Made by a program: the position numbers and the translations under genes. Shown piece after piece: positions 33,301-48,300 of a stretch of DNA of 64,000 nucleotides. Source of the DNA: Arion vulgaris (lineage: Eukaryota; Mollusca; Gastropoda; Stylommatophora; Arionidae); assembly GCA_020796225.1 (NCBI GenBank), contig CM036762.1, positions 16,544,786 through 16,608,785 on the forward strand, written 5' to 3'. The notes under the pieces are model-generated. The model saw only the letters and a program-made list of their open reading frames with translations. It ran no database searches and was not told the origin of the DNA. How positions within the stretch are numbered: the first letter of the stretch is position 1; every line of letters begins with the position of its first letter.

Positions 33301-36300
33301 ACAAAGAGTGGTTAACAAGTGGTCGAGATTTAGCGTTCGAAGAAGAAGACTGTCTTCATTTACTTATTTTCTGATTGATTGAATGATAGGAACTTCATCA
33401 TTGTACTTCAGTACCCATGAGTGATTTGATCTCTTTCTTACACAGGTAGATCTCAGCGGCAGTGCATAAACTTCAATCTCTGTAGAACTGGCGAAGGTCC
33501 CCGATGTAATTTTGATTGATGGTGACAATTTAAAAAAATATATTTTATTTTAATATTTTTTAACTCTTTCTACGCTTTAAGCCGCACACTGCGCCACGGT
33601 GGAAATCCGTTGCACGCTTTAAGCCGTACACTGTGCCATAGAGTTGCTTCCTTATAAGAAGTCTTTCTAGTTTTACTTCTACTATTTTACCTATACTACT
33701 TTTTAACCTTGTTATTCTATTGGGTTGTCCAGTTTTCTTCAATTTAGTATATAATAATATATATGTTTATTCATTGACAGTAGTTGGGATCTAATTTAAA
33801 AAAGTTTTACTTCCTTAATTAACTGGTTAAAATTAGGAAATAAAAGGGCGTGGAAAGAGTTAATGAATTTATCAACTGTGACTTTGCAGCATACTCTATT
33901 AGTTTTCAACCTTAAAGGATTCTTTAATATGCTCAACTTTCCGGACTATGTTTTATCGTCCGTCTCGATAGAACTTCGATCTACCACTTGAGATCAGAGA
34001 TCTCTAGAAAATATTCCGATCGCTCAAGCAGGGAACATATATATTACCTTTACATTAGAGGTGAGAGCCTTATCTCCACACCACAGACTCCAAACAATCT
34101 CATTTGATTAACCTAAGCATCTATAAACCTGGACTAATTACAAGCATCTCTGAAGTCAGAAAATCACCCGAATGACGGGACACTGTGATAAGAAGCTCTC
34201 ATGCAAAAGGCGTAATTATGTGCCATGACTAGACTGAATTCAAGGAACAAGAAAAATAAATATGCAATGAATCACCTCTATATGATTTCCTATCTTTCTG
34301 AAGATTTAACCGTGCACTTTCATATCACTGGAATATCCTTATGACTTTTCCACTTTAGTGTTTGTCAACAGAATACTTCAGTCTGTGGCATAATCAATAA
34401 TGTTTTTCTATTCACAATATTTTATAATCTTTCTCCATAGTTTCTTATATTTGATATGTTGTTTTTTTTCTACATACAGAATCCATAATTTTGAAGTTTG
34501 CTGTTCTTGTCTTGCTTATTTTGTAGAGTGGTTTTGTAATGTCTGGACAAATTAGCATCTGCTGAATTTGAAAATCTAATAATGAATTTGACTTGACTAA
34601 AACTTTAAAAATTAAATTAATGGCCATTTCAAAACGTCTTTCTTCATACCTCAAATTTCCATCAGGTATGTAACAGGAATATCCAAGAACTCAGGCTGTC
34701 TTGATTCAAGCTGATCTTTTGATATTCTTTGTGGCAACTCTTCTTTTGGTGGAAGTTTGGTAGGAGCTAATGGCGGGACATATTTCTCAGGATTTGCAAG
34801 GAACATTTCCAATTCTTTTGGTCCAGCCATTTTGTAATAGTGGCCTGTCAAAAAAATTATATTTTAAGGCACTTCTACTGTGAATCAAAAAATATATACC
34901 AACATTTGGAGGAGATTAAAAGCATACAAATTAGTATTTATATATATATTTTTTTAAAATCTCTTAACTTCTTGAAAATAAAATATTAACAATTGTGTAG
35001 ACAGCAGTAAAATTATATCCCCTAATCGTATCATGGGAGTCAGAGAAGCTTAGTGGCTGTAAGCTTAATTTGAGTGGATGGTGGTTCAAATCTCTGTCAG
35101 TGGATTTTCACTGAATCATCAGTGGAGCTACTTTTAAATTCTTGCGATGCCTGAGTACATTGACACAGATTCTATCTTCATTGTAAGTATAGCAAGTTTG
35201 ATAGGGCAGAAGATTAGGTTAGTGGACAGAAAATATGCTTTAAAGACCTCTTTAAGTTTCTCTAAAATGCTTCTACATAGACACCATGTGTTGTGAGTCC
35301 CTTTCTCAAGATCGATAAACATGGCGCTGTAGCAACACAAGAGGAATTTGTATAACTGACAACCATCATACTGTTAAGGGGCAGAAAAAATGAGCTAAAT
35401 GAAAAGACAGAACAGACAACACCCACATGTCCAACTCTGATTATGCACACCCCACCTGTGATAGGAGATTGTGTTTCAGGATTGGACTCTACAGTCACCT
35501 CCACACACATCAGAGAGGTGCAACAACACATGTCTGAGTGTGCTTGTGATGAACGGTTATTATAACATTACCAGAGGAATATAATATATAAAAATAATAT
35601 AGGTTGACTGTATTCTTCTTTATTATTGACATCTCCTTAGCAAACAACTTTAGCAAAATAGAGAAATAATTTCTTTCTAAAGTAAATGCCAGCGTGCCCA
35701 GCGTGTTCGTAGCGCGTTGGACTACGGGTGACAAGTCCTCTGTATGAGCGGATTCAACTCCGTGGACTGGCAGAAAAGCTACGGGTTCCCCAGATTTACG
35801 GTGTTCGTGGCACCGAACCGAAGGGTTACAATGTCCATGACACTCGAGCCGAAGAGCTTTCAGCTCAAGTGCTTCTGGATCAAAAAAAAAAAATCTAAAG
35901 TAAATAGGAATACAATCTGAAATGAAAATGTATGCGCTTACCTCTGAATTCTGCAGCATATTCTAAACTGTCATTGCCAGAGCAGTCTACAAGCTCTCCC
36001 CATTCTGCCAGGCTGACAGGGCAGTACTGACCAAAGTCTCCAATGCGAGCCTGAAATTCTGCAGGTGTGATGCACAAGCCTGCAATACCAGCTGATTTAC
36101 CTGTATAAATAATTACAAATTGTTAATTATTATAATTTATCATGAAGAACAGCAATATAATTTACACTTTAAAGACAAATATAACTAAAAAGACCACTAG
36201 GTTCTTTAGTGGAACTTCTACACAACAACAGATCTCATGAAAAAAACCAAAATAAATCAACACAATATCACCTATAAATCAAACATAATTAAATTTGTAT

Positions 36301-39300
36301 ACTTTCATATTGAATGAAATATCACACAGCAATCTTTCACCAAAGAACAGGTCACTGCAGGCTCAACTGTCACATGCACAGAATAAAGCCTGCTCGGACT
36401 GCACAGTGTGCATGTCAAACAGAAACACAGACACCAGAGCACATCCTGCAGTCATGCCCATCATACAACACACACCAATGAAATGAAGCATGGCCTGAAC
36501 GAAGCTCACAGAGCAAACTATGGGGAACTCTCAAGGAACTCCAACTGACATGCAGTTTCATAGAGGCAACCCATCTCATGGTTTAGATGAGCATACGAAA
36601 TGAACGCAAAAAAGAAGAATTAAATATTTTTTTTCAGTGAGTAGAGTGGTCTCTGAAAAATAAAGCTGTTACTTGTCTATTGAGTAGAAAATCTGTAAGC
36701 ATCATATGTTTGATTTTAATTTAATATGAATTATACTGTCAATAATTTGTATGTTTTCATTGCTATGCAACCTTCTACTAAATTGTTATTCCCAACATGA
36801 TGCATTCTTGCAATATTTCATTTTCTTGTGATACATGTCTCCTGTGATGAATTGCAAGCATATTGTTTTAGAAAGGGTCTTCTATGGACAAAAGCAACAT
36901 TATCAACACTCTAAGAGAAAACATACGCTCTGAAGATTTCAACGAAGAAGATAAAAGGTATTCTCTATCCCATTTGCACAAGTTTGCATATAGATAGGTG
37001 CAACAAGACAGTAAAACCATGAGAGACATGTCAGTAAATCTTCATCTTCACCTTTCAACTCCCAGCAGAGCACAGGTCTTCAACAAACTTCTTCCAGCTC
37101 TTCCTCTCTCTTGCCATCCCCTCCAATTATTTCCATGCCCTACCCATCCCCTCAACATCGGCCTCCAGCTCTTCTCTCCAGGTCCGTCCAGGCCCTTCCC
37201 TTTCCCCGCGGGTTCCAAAACAGTGCCTGTCTTGTAATGCTTCCGGTCGGTCTTCTCAATGTATGTCCTATCCATTGCCAGCGTCTCTTCCCGAACTCTT
37301 TCCCCACTGGCACCAGCAAAGTTCCCTCTCCGAGCTCCCCGCTTGTAATCTCACCATACCATTCCAGTCCTTCTATTCCATGCAAACATCCACCCATGAA
37401 GGTCTGCAGTTTTCTGATGGTTTCTTTTGTTGTCTTCCATGTTTTCAAACCATAGAACAGCACTGACTTCACCCTCGATTGAAAGATTCTCAGCTTTGTG
37501 TTTATTCTGATGTCCCTTGACTTCCATATTTTACTAAATGCAACAAAGTTTTCCCTTGCTTTTGTACTCTTATTCTGACATCTCTGTTTGTTCCTCCCCT
37601 ATGTCTAAGCTGCCACTAAGGCATGTGTATGACTACATCCTGTAGAGCCATCCCCTCCAGCACAATCTGGTTCACACCTACTGCCTTTATTCTCATGACC
37701 TTCGTCTTTCCCCTGTGTACCTTCAAACCCAGTTGCTGAGACTTATTATTTAGGGTATTCATTTTATCTTAAATCTGTGCATGACTGTGGGACAGCAATG
37801 CCAGATCGTCTGCAAAATCCAGGTCATCCAACCGCTTCACAAGTGTCCATTGCACTCCCCATGTCAGTAGATACATCAATCAATACAGAACGGGAATTGT
37901 TAGCCTAAACACACTGAAATACATGCGCTTGGGAGGAGATCCGAGCAATTATGAAGATGATCCTCAAATGAACTATGAACAATGTTTTATACCCTTACTG
38001 TGTAATATATATTAAAAGTAGGTTTTTGGTTATTGGTTACCGGTTACTGAACTAACGTCATCGCCCTCCGGGCAGACCCATAGGTGGTCAGTCTCCCCCA
38101 AAAGATGTCGAAGGGTATGCATAATGATGGTTCTTGTAGCTCGCTGGTAAAACACACTTCTCTCTCTGTCCCTTATGCATCCAGCTCTTCTTGTACATCA
38201 TGTAATTCAAAACTCTTTAAATAGCTACAATGATTCAACATCAATTTTAGTGTCCTTATCCAACAGTAGATCAGCTTATCCAACAGTAGATCAGCTTATC
38301 TATCAACTGAATATTAATCCAAGACTGAATAATAACTGAAGATTGTTATGTGCATAATTGGTGTTTGTGATTTCAGACTTAGAACGGGACACTGCAGTCT
38401 CAGAGCACACCTCCACAGAATGGGTCTCAGGGACTCGGCAGTCAGACCTGTGGATCACCAAAGCAGTCCCCAGAGCACATCCTGCAAGACTGCCCTAGTC
38501 TGAGTAGTGAGAGATTGGAGATATGGCCAACAGAAACAACACTACAAGACAAACTATGGGGAACCGGTGAAGACCTCAAGCACACTGCCCTGTTTATGAC
38601 ACATACCGGAGTAGTCGCATAGCAAAGTTGATCGCAGAAGAAGAAGGTGTTTGTGATCGCTAGAAAACATTTTGGTCAACAAAATATTGTGTACACATAA
38701 CTGCTTCTAAAAATATTCTGCACATTTTAACAGACAGTAAACTCATTTTGATTCAGGAGATGTGCTGAAATCAGAGAACTGTCTGGTCGACCACCAGTAA
38801 CAACTGTTATAGAGAGAAGATTGAGATATTTTGGTCATACTTTGCGAATAAATGATCAAAGAATTACAAAGCAGGCACTGAAGTGGGAGACAAAGGGTTC
38901 AAGAAAGAAATGACACCCTTGGGTTAATCCTGATACAAACTTGCTTGAGTGAGGTGGGAAATATCAAACTCAATCCCATAGAAGAGATTGAATGAGTTTC
39001 CCAGGATAGAATGACATGGAGAAATTGCTTGCAGGTACTATGTAACATATAATAGTAAAAGAGGAAAATATAAATATATATCCAACAGGGCACAAAATAT
39101 TACTACTGTTGCCTTTATAGTAGTAAAAGATAATCTATCAGTAATAAAGAAGCATAAGAATAAGCGGTATTTCAGATGCACTTTTATCATGCAAAATTCG
39201 ACCACATCTAGCTGAAAAAAACCTCACACAAAAAAAAATTACAGAAAGATAGAAAAATAGGAAATTCATTGAAAAACACAAAATCGCTGAATTAATTTTA

Positions 39301-42300
39301 AAAAAAACAACATTTTTCGAGCTAAAAAATATCTATAAATTTCATCCAATTAACAAATTCATAAAAAAAACAGAAGTTGGATCAGAATGCGTTGATGTAA
39401 ATTTAGTACACATTTTACATGAAACAATGCTTGGCGCAGTGTGCAGCAGTTGGGTTATTTTAATAGACAAACAATCTTGGCACGCCCTGCGGCAGTTAGT
39501 ACAGAGTGAGTTAAGGATCTTCTTACCTTGAGATGTCTTATGCAGATAATCTTGAATTTTTTTAATGCTGGAGTTTGCAATTTCTTGTACTGCATCTAGC
39601 ACACACCACTTAGACTGATCAGCTGGTACAATGACATGGTTCTGATGCTGGGTCTGATACCAGTTGCGAACTTGTGGAACAGTTTTTTGATAACAGGACA
39701 GCTTGATTGCCAATATTTGAGAACTGTCATGGAGCACGTTGGGTCTGCTGAATAACAAAAAAATACACAATTTATTTTCTTCTTCATTTTTATAACTTTT
39801 CCCGACCGCCAATGAATGAAGCGAAGCAGTCAGTGGCTGGCAAGCTTTGTACATCATAGAGCAGCAATAACCTCTCTTTGCCTTGCCTACTTATGGCCAT
39901 CCTTCGCAGTCGAGGCCGCAGGTGCAATAAGTAAAAGGGACAGCAGACAATGCTTGCCATGGTCAGTAAGCTGGCACTGACCAAGTACCTTCCCCACCTC
40001 CCTGTGGTAGTCCTAGGAACAGACTGTAATCTGGCTAAGCGGGTAAGGATCGAAGGAGAGCTACTCTGGTATAGGTAGTAGTGTAAGTACAGTCATGATT
40101 GCTATGAGATCTGCTTGAAATACAGACAAAAATAATCCCATAGTAAATGCCAATATATGTGTCTCCTAACCAACAACTAACAATGGAAAAATTTTCATGA
40201 ATACAAAACAAATGAATGGAGTAAGGAAATGATTGTGTAAAACTTAAAAATATTGAAATGGATGTATATATGTTTTATAGTTATCTAAAAATGTAAAAGT
40301 TGACATACTTTGACACACTTATCCTGTCCTTGACCCCTCTGACTAAAACTTCTTTGCTTCCCAGCTCAAGTTCGATGACTCTCACTGGAATAATACTGTA
40401 TTCTGTCATGAGCTCAATTTGCCTCAGTGTCATTGGATACCCATCCAGAACATATCTATGGAGAATAATGAACACAGAGAAAAAGCATCAGCTAAATCTA
40501 TATCCTCTTTGTGTCTAGCTTGACACATTTCCTCAAGATTTTAATTATTGCTGTTCTGCAGTCTTTCTACTAAATGTTTCCCAAGTCATGTCACAATCTT
40601 TCCACAGCTCTTCTTCGCTTCCTTTGAATGCCCAAAATTTCTTCTTCTTCATCTGCTGTAAAGTTCTTACATTCCAACATCCGATAAGGTATATGAATTT
40701 GGGTGACAGAACGTTAGCCGTCTGCATGGAGACTTCCTTAAAGGTTAGATCTCCCTCCTTCATTAAACCAATTGTTTGACCTCGCTTCCTTCACCCGAAG
40801 CAACAAAGATATCTCTTGCTTCCATTTAAGTTCCAACATTTAGCTTCCATTTAACACAACATGCTTTTAAGGAATCGGTTGTCAGTCACTTGCTCAACCG
40901 CCGACTTGTAGACCAGGAGATGCATTTTGTCTACTCTCTATCCTTCAGCCTGTATGATATGGGTGTCCATATCAAAAGCAAACCTCATGTCAGCATAGCT
41001 TTCTGGATCATGGACGTACGCAAGCCCTCCCCACTACTACAAGGTAGTGACTTAGTGGAGAGAATAAGCGAAATAGTTGTAGAAAGAAATCAATCATGCA
41101 GTCTTATCCATTATCATCATGACCAACATATGCTCTCAGCACATCAAAGATTATGGGTTTCCAGCAAATTCTGTTACTTATCCTGAAGGTACATTCTGAC
41201 AGGCTGCTGCATTGCGTGTCCAACTGTTGATTCTTCTTGCAATGAATCCTTTATCTTTAGATCCCTTTAGATATCTCTGTATTTCTCGTGCCACTAACTC
41301 TCCCCTCCAATATAGTCTTTAATAATATGTCCTGTCTTTTAATGTAACCAAAATACAGCATTTGAATAACTTTTTCTATTTCTAGTTGCTGCAGCACTTA
41401 TTTTTAGTTTATATGCCTTTCATGATATTCATCGATTCTTCTACATATTCACATTTCAAAATGCATACAACCTTCATATATATTCACATTTCAAAAGTTT
41501 CAACTTTGTTTTCACAACCACTCTCATTATGTGAAGTTCATCATATAAACAGAACATAATCATTATGTTTTATGCCAGTTAGCATAAGCAATCATAGATC
41601 TCCACAATTTTCTGTCCTGAGTATTGATAATTAGCTTTGTTGCTGACATATTCTGTAAGAAATTTGTTCATAATTTTATTTCTCTATATTTTCTGTAATT
41701 TACAGAAATAAATAAAAATCAGAAATCCTAATATGTTACAAAGTGAAATCAACGAGAAAGCTCAGAATTGTGTATACCTGGAAAGTACAATAGTGCAGGA
41801 TGGTGAAGAAAATATTGAAAAAATGAAGAAAGCAAGTCAAAATTTCACTATACTCAATACAATTGGCAAAGCCAAAGGACCGAATCTTAAAAGAAAATGT
41901 AAAATATATAGAAACAGTGTCTGGGAGTGTTATTATACAGTAGCAAGTGCTAAAAAAAATGACACACAATATGACACACAAGCTGGAGACATTCCAAAAA
42001 AATGTTTTAGAAGAATCCTGCAAATTTTATGGCCCGATACAATAGCGAATAAAGAGCTTTTAAAATGAACAGCATGGGCATCTTGGAGACCATCATTAAA
42101 AGATAAAGATATAGGTCGATTGGTCATGTATATTGTATGCCAGTAAAAGCATTGGCTAGGACAGCAAATGGGAAAGAATACCTGGACATCCAAAAGAAAT
42201 AAGGAAAAGAACAGTGGAAAGAGAGATGAAAGATTATGGCCTGACATGGGAAACAATTAATAGAAAGGCAGCAGACGGCAACAATGGAAATCTTTTGTGA

Positions 42301-45300
42301 AAGCCTTATGTGTCAAACGGAACATAAAGAGGATATAGATTTTCAGTATTGTCTTTCATTCATTTTTCTATGCGATCCAGCGTTTTAAACAGTTTGGAGT
42401 TACCTGTACAAGTAGAACTGGATGCCTGAGGGCAAGTGAGGAGTGTTTAATAAGTGAGTCACAGGAACCATCAGTATGCATACTCTTTGATATCTACTGG
42501 AGGAGACTGAGCACCTATGGGTCTGCCTGGAGTGCAATGGCGTCAGTTTAGTAACCAATAACCAATCATTTTTCTCATCATCTAAACCTCCTTCTCTCAT
42601 GATATGTCAGAGACAAAATGCTTCTTTCTGATGTTGCTAAATCGGCGTGAACAGAACATTTCTCAGTCAAAACAAAATACAATTCAATGAATGTCTCACC
42701 CTCTGGTCTGACATTTAACATCCAGCATTGCCACATCTAAGGCTTGAATCTGAAGTTCCTCAGGTACAACTCTGCCACGAATCAGATGCCATTTCATCTG
42801 CTGTGCCAATTCAGATTTAGGAAGATGAGCTAATATTTGTCGCATTGCCTCCCCAATAGACAACCTTACAACACCATGGTCTTCTACAAATCTATTAGCC
42901 ACTGTGGATTCAAAAAGTAAAGGAAAAACTGAAAAGTCATCTTTCTTTATTTTCATAACTGCGTTCTAGCCAATTTTATATTTTAGTCATTTGTTGGTGC
43001 TTAATTAAGCTGCAGTGTCATTATATCTATCTTCATACAATTACTAACTGCTACACTGCTCTTAGGTCGACCCAGCCCCAATTGGGTACCTGGAAAAGCA
43101 CTGGGAAGTAAAGGCGGCCAGCGTGATGTTTACCACAAGCCCCATCGTGTGCCAATGGTCAATGAAAAACACGAGCCTAACACAGTATTGCTCTATATAC
43201 TACGTGGTATAAAAAGGTTCCTTTACTTACTTTTAAAAAATACTTGTGTAATCTTCCATTAAACACATACAAATTTTTGATGTTCACTCAAATGTATCTT
43301 CTTCTTCTAACGCTCCATATCGTCCATTTGTTAACCACTATGTGTGATTTGTATGAACCTAAGAGCGATTGTACTTTGTGCCAGTTATGCGCCTACAAGT
43401 AGGACAGCACATCCAATTTCTGCGATGCTTTTTATTTACTAGGTAGCTTCCCTAGGTCCTACATCAGTCGCCTCTTACTTCTTCTTCTTCTTCTTTGCTT
43501 TCGTTCTTTACGACCAATTGTAATCACTCTTTGTGATATGTTTGATCTTTGCCAAGAAGTGTATACGTTGCACATTGGTTTGATAGGCCCTAAACGCATA
43601 GACTTCTATACGTTTAGGACACATGCATCCGATTTCAGCCAAACCTCCTCAGTCGCCTCTTACGACATGCGTGGCAGGTAACAGTGGTTCTATTCTTTAC
43701 ACCCCAAATTTGGGCCCCAGTAACCACTCGGGCGAGTCGCCTCTTATGACATGCACTGTAGGTCGCAGTGGTACTATTCTTTGTGTCCCTTACGAGCCCC
43801 GGCATCACAAAGGCTACTCATATGTATAAGAGTGTGTATTTATTTCTGAGGCTTATATGAACAAACAAAGTTTATGCATCCCAATATTGTTGTGGATTGC
43901 TGTTTTAGATTGTATTATTTGCATCAAACACTCAATTAACACAAAGCTACACATGACTCTAAATGGAAAGAATTCTACATCATTTTAATGAAGAATTAAC
44001 CACAATATTAATAGCCAACAGATTATTTACAATAATATGTGTAATTATATTGTGGAAATAATCAATTCCATATTTTTATTTCACAAAAATGTAATATGTA
44101 GAAGTATGCTTGTCATGTGACAACATGAAACTGTAAAAAATACTTACAGGTTGTCTTTCCAGATTTTGGTGGACCAATTATTGCAATCCTTAGAGGAACC
44201 ACAGGTTTGGGAGATTCTTGATTAAGGTAATTTAGTGGATCTTGAATGAAGCTAATTCGGTTTTGTTGACTTGACAAGTAATAAATGTGTGACCGATAAA
44301 TACAAGGAAATGATGGATGATCTGGTCCACTCAATGGCTGAATGCAATTTCCCTCCTTTAACTTAAATTGTAGGATAAAATGTGTAAATTGAATGTACAA
44401 AGAATAAACAAATTAAGAGCAAAGCAAAAGAACACATGAACCATCTAATTACAAATTGTTCATTTAAGAATCATCTTCATCGCACATCAGACATGTCCAT
44501 AATTGCTCCAATCTCCTCCCAAGCATGTATCTTAGTGTGTTTAGGCTAACAGCTCTCATTCTGTGTTGATTGATGTATCTACTTGGTTTTCTCTAGTGGT
44601 TTTCCCATCTTGCCGCACCTATCAGTATGCACAACTTGCGCAACTGAGATAGAGAATACCCTTTATCTTCGTCGTTGAAATCTTCAGAGCGTTTTTTTTC
44701 TCTGAGAGCGTTGATGATGTCGCTTCTGTCCATAGAAGACCCATTCTCAATCGTAGCATTGCCGCCAGTGCGTCTGCTCTCTCATTGCCCTTCTCCCAGC
44801 TGACCCGGGACAAAGAAGAAGGTAAATATCTGGATTGACGAGTTTTGTATTAATTCCATCCACTGCCTTCGTACATAACCGGCCTTGATCTTCTGTATCA
44901 TGCTCATAGAGTCGCTGAGCATGCATGCGTAAGTGAATGTATGCATTTGTAGCCACTCCAGGGATTTTGTCATCACCATAACCTCCATAGTCATGCTTCT
45001 GTTAGTTGTCGTATAAACGCCACTTGTCTCTTTACAATTACAATTATTAAAAGCAAAGCAAAGATTCTTCTTCCTTTAAGGCCAGAAAAAATTTAATATA
45101 TTTTATGAAAAATAGTAACAATTTACAAACACATGGAAATAAACATTTTATGGCATTGAACCAAAGGGTAAGAGTTAAAACCCTGCTGGATTAGTGAGAA
45201 ATAAAAACCACAACAAATTGCTTGAGGTGTAAAATAAAAAAGTAAAGGAACCCTTTCATACCTGTGGTATATAGGTCAATACAGTGTTAGACCTGTATTT

Positions 45301-48300
45301 TTCATTGACTGTCGGCACACGATGGGTGATGTGGTCAGCATCACGCCAGCCGCCTTTACTTTCCCAGAGCATGTCTGGTACCCAGTTGAGGCTGGGTCGA
45401 CCTGAGAGCCATTGCGGTCAGGAAAAATTCCACGCGCATTGGGGGAGCTGAACCCAGACCACCAGCCTTGAGAAGCGAGTTCACTAACAAGCGAGTTCAC
45501 AGAAAAATTGAATACATTTTATGAAAAATAGTAACAATTTACAAACACATGGAAATAAACATTTTATGGCATTGAACCAAAGGGTAAGAGTTCAAACCCT
45601 GCTAGATTAGTGAGAAATAAAAACCACAACAAATTGCTTGAGTTGTATGAATAGTGAAAATATTCACTGCCATCAAAGATGTTGTTACTATTCACTCATC
45701 CATTTATCCTCGACTAGAGACTGATGAAGCAATTAATGGCCATCACAACCTGGTGGTGTCTTATAGAGCAGTAACAAACTCTTTCCAACCCACTCAAAAT
45801 GCAGCCATCTTCAGTACAGTATCCCATGACTGGTTCCATGGTTCTTATTTTCGTTCATAAACTGCTTTTATTGGCCATGTTTGGCACTGGTTTCATTGAT
45901 ATCTATCAAAAATAATAGAAATAGTCAAAATCTTAGACAAAACAAAAACTTACCAATACTGGATCCCATCGTCCAAATCGACTTGGCTGTTTGTAGCCAA
46001 CTTGCAACATGAGCTTGGCAAGACGTTCATTAATAGGGTAAACACGCTCAAATATGCTGCTACGGCAATTCACAAATGGCTTTATTTTCTTGTTGATGAT
46101 GTATCGAACAATGTGGGGTTTCCTTCCAGCAGCAATATCGAGACATGGAATAAGAACTTCCTCTAAGGTGTCCTGACAAATTTCAGTGACATACAAACTC
46201 AAATTTCATACTATGTATATTAGCTTAATATTACATATTTATGAAACAATACATTTTTATTTTACAACATTCACTAAAGAAAAACCATTTTAAGCGATCC
46301 ACTTTTATGTGATTTTATAATTTAAGCCAATAAACATAAGTATATCTACCTTTGTCAACAATTTTATCACAAAGAATAATAATCTACTTTTGTCAAGAAT
46401 TTTATCACAAAGAATAATAATCTACTTTTGTAAAGAATTTATAATGAAATAATGAAGAATCATAAATATTTTTGTAAAGAATTTTTCTAGGGTCATACTA
46501 GTGGTTGTTGCTCTGGCTGCAATTTCAATAATAATTTTTGTTGGCCATGATCTGCGGCTAGATACTCAACATGAAGGACTTGTACTCAATATCCAAATTA
46601 CCCATTGACTTAGTTGAACCTGCAAAGAACTGAAAACATGTCAACATAGCTCATGGGATTAAAGTAGCATCCACAAAATCCGATTACTTCAAAGTGGATT
46701 ATCAGACAAGGGGCAACAGGTGTAATAAATAAAAGGGACAACAGACAATGCCACACAAGGCTCAGTGAGCAAGCATAGACCAAGACCCTACCCTACTTCC
46801 ATGTGGTGGTCATGAAAACAGACTATCACACTGTAGTCTGGCTAAGCAGGTAGGGATCAAAGGAGAGATACTCTAGTATAGGTAGTAGTGTAAATGCTGT
46901 CACGATTGCTATGAGATCTGCTTGCAACATAGACAAGCAGAATCCTAAAGTGAATGCACATACATGTGTCGCCTGTCCGACGTCTAGTGATGGAAAAATT
47001 AGCATGAATATAGAACAAATTAATGGAGTAAGGAAATTATACGAATCGTCTGGAAGCTTAAACCCACGTCACCTAGAGTCAATTATCGCACCATAGTTGC
47101 CCCATGCAGACTCATTGAGATCGATGTAATGTGTCATGTCAACACAAAGGAAGACTTCAGTAAACACTGTACCAGAGGTCAAGTGCAGATTCCGCAACAC
47201 TGAGCATAGCACTACACACCTAGAGTTGTTGAAGTCTTCTGAGTCTGCAAGAAAGTCAGGTAGTCTCCATCACTCAATATAGAAAAAAAGGGTGAAAGCT
47301 CATAATTCTTGGGGGTCAAAAAGCAGAAGGATTACCGGGCATAGAAGTTACAACAAGATAGGACAATATTGAATAAAAACTTGAAACTCAGTTACCATCA
47401 CTACTGCAATCTTGTCATTATCATCAGCATAGCCGTCACTGAATTCATTTTTCATTCTCTCAATAGCATCTTCTTCCAGCTCTTCATCTTCCTCCTCCTC
47501 TGCTTCTTCCTCCTCCTGCATGAAAGATCATTTTAAAAAATTAATGGATATAATTTTGTTGTGACTATTTCTAAGTTAAATACAAATAAGATTCAGACCA
47601 TTCTTAACAGATGACTTTGGTGTATTATCAAAATCAGATGGTATGACAGAGCTGCAAATACAAATCTATGGATAAGAACAGGACAGGAACCCAAAATGAC
47701 TCAGGTTAAGAGAGAAAATTGGCAATGTGTCGGTCATACCCTGCAGAAGACACAATCAAGTGTCATGAGACAAGCACTTAAGTGAAATCCGCAAAGAAAA
47801 CAGACCTGGAGACGGTCTTCTTGTGGACTATCCTGGGAAGCCATTAAGAAAACAGCTAGAGACCGGGAAAAGTTCAGAACAACTATTCAGGCATTATGCT
47901 CCACTATGAGAGGAGATGAATAACACAACATTTCTGAGAGTTTCAAGAATTTGAACATTGACATTTGTATCAAATATTTATATCACACTTATAATGCGTT
48001 GTTAAATAAACAAATAACCAAGATATGCAAAGAAAACATACAACTTGTCATCCATAGCATTCAAAGACAATGATATATGAAAAGACAAATATACAACTAT
48101 ACATCACAGCATCACATTTACATTGATTTTGCGCTGTTTTAGTATATTTTCAAAATTTTTAAGAGCAGTGCATGTCGTTTCATAATGATCATCAGGTGCC
48201 GTCTCCCTATTGAAGGTTGGCTGCAATGAATCTCCAGCATTCTCTTTCTTTCGCCTTGGTGTTGCACTCTGCCAGACTGTATCCTGTCCATTTCTTTAAA

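Noticed and set aside
37048..37455. Plus-strand proline/serine-rich ORFs
   Set aside because: Antisense of an RTE LINE C-terminal domain that is clear on the minus strand.
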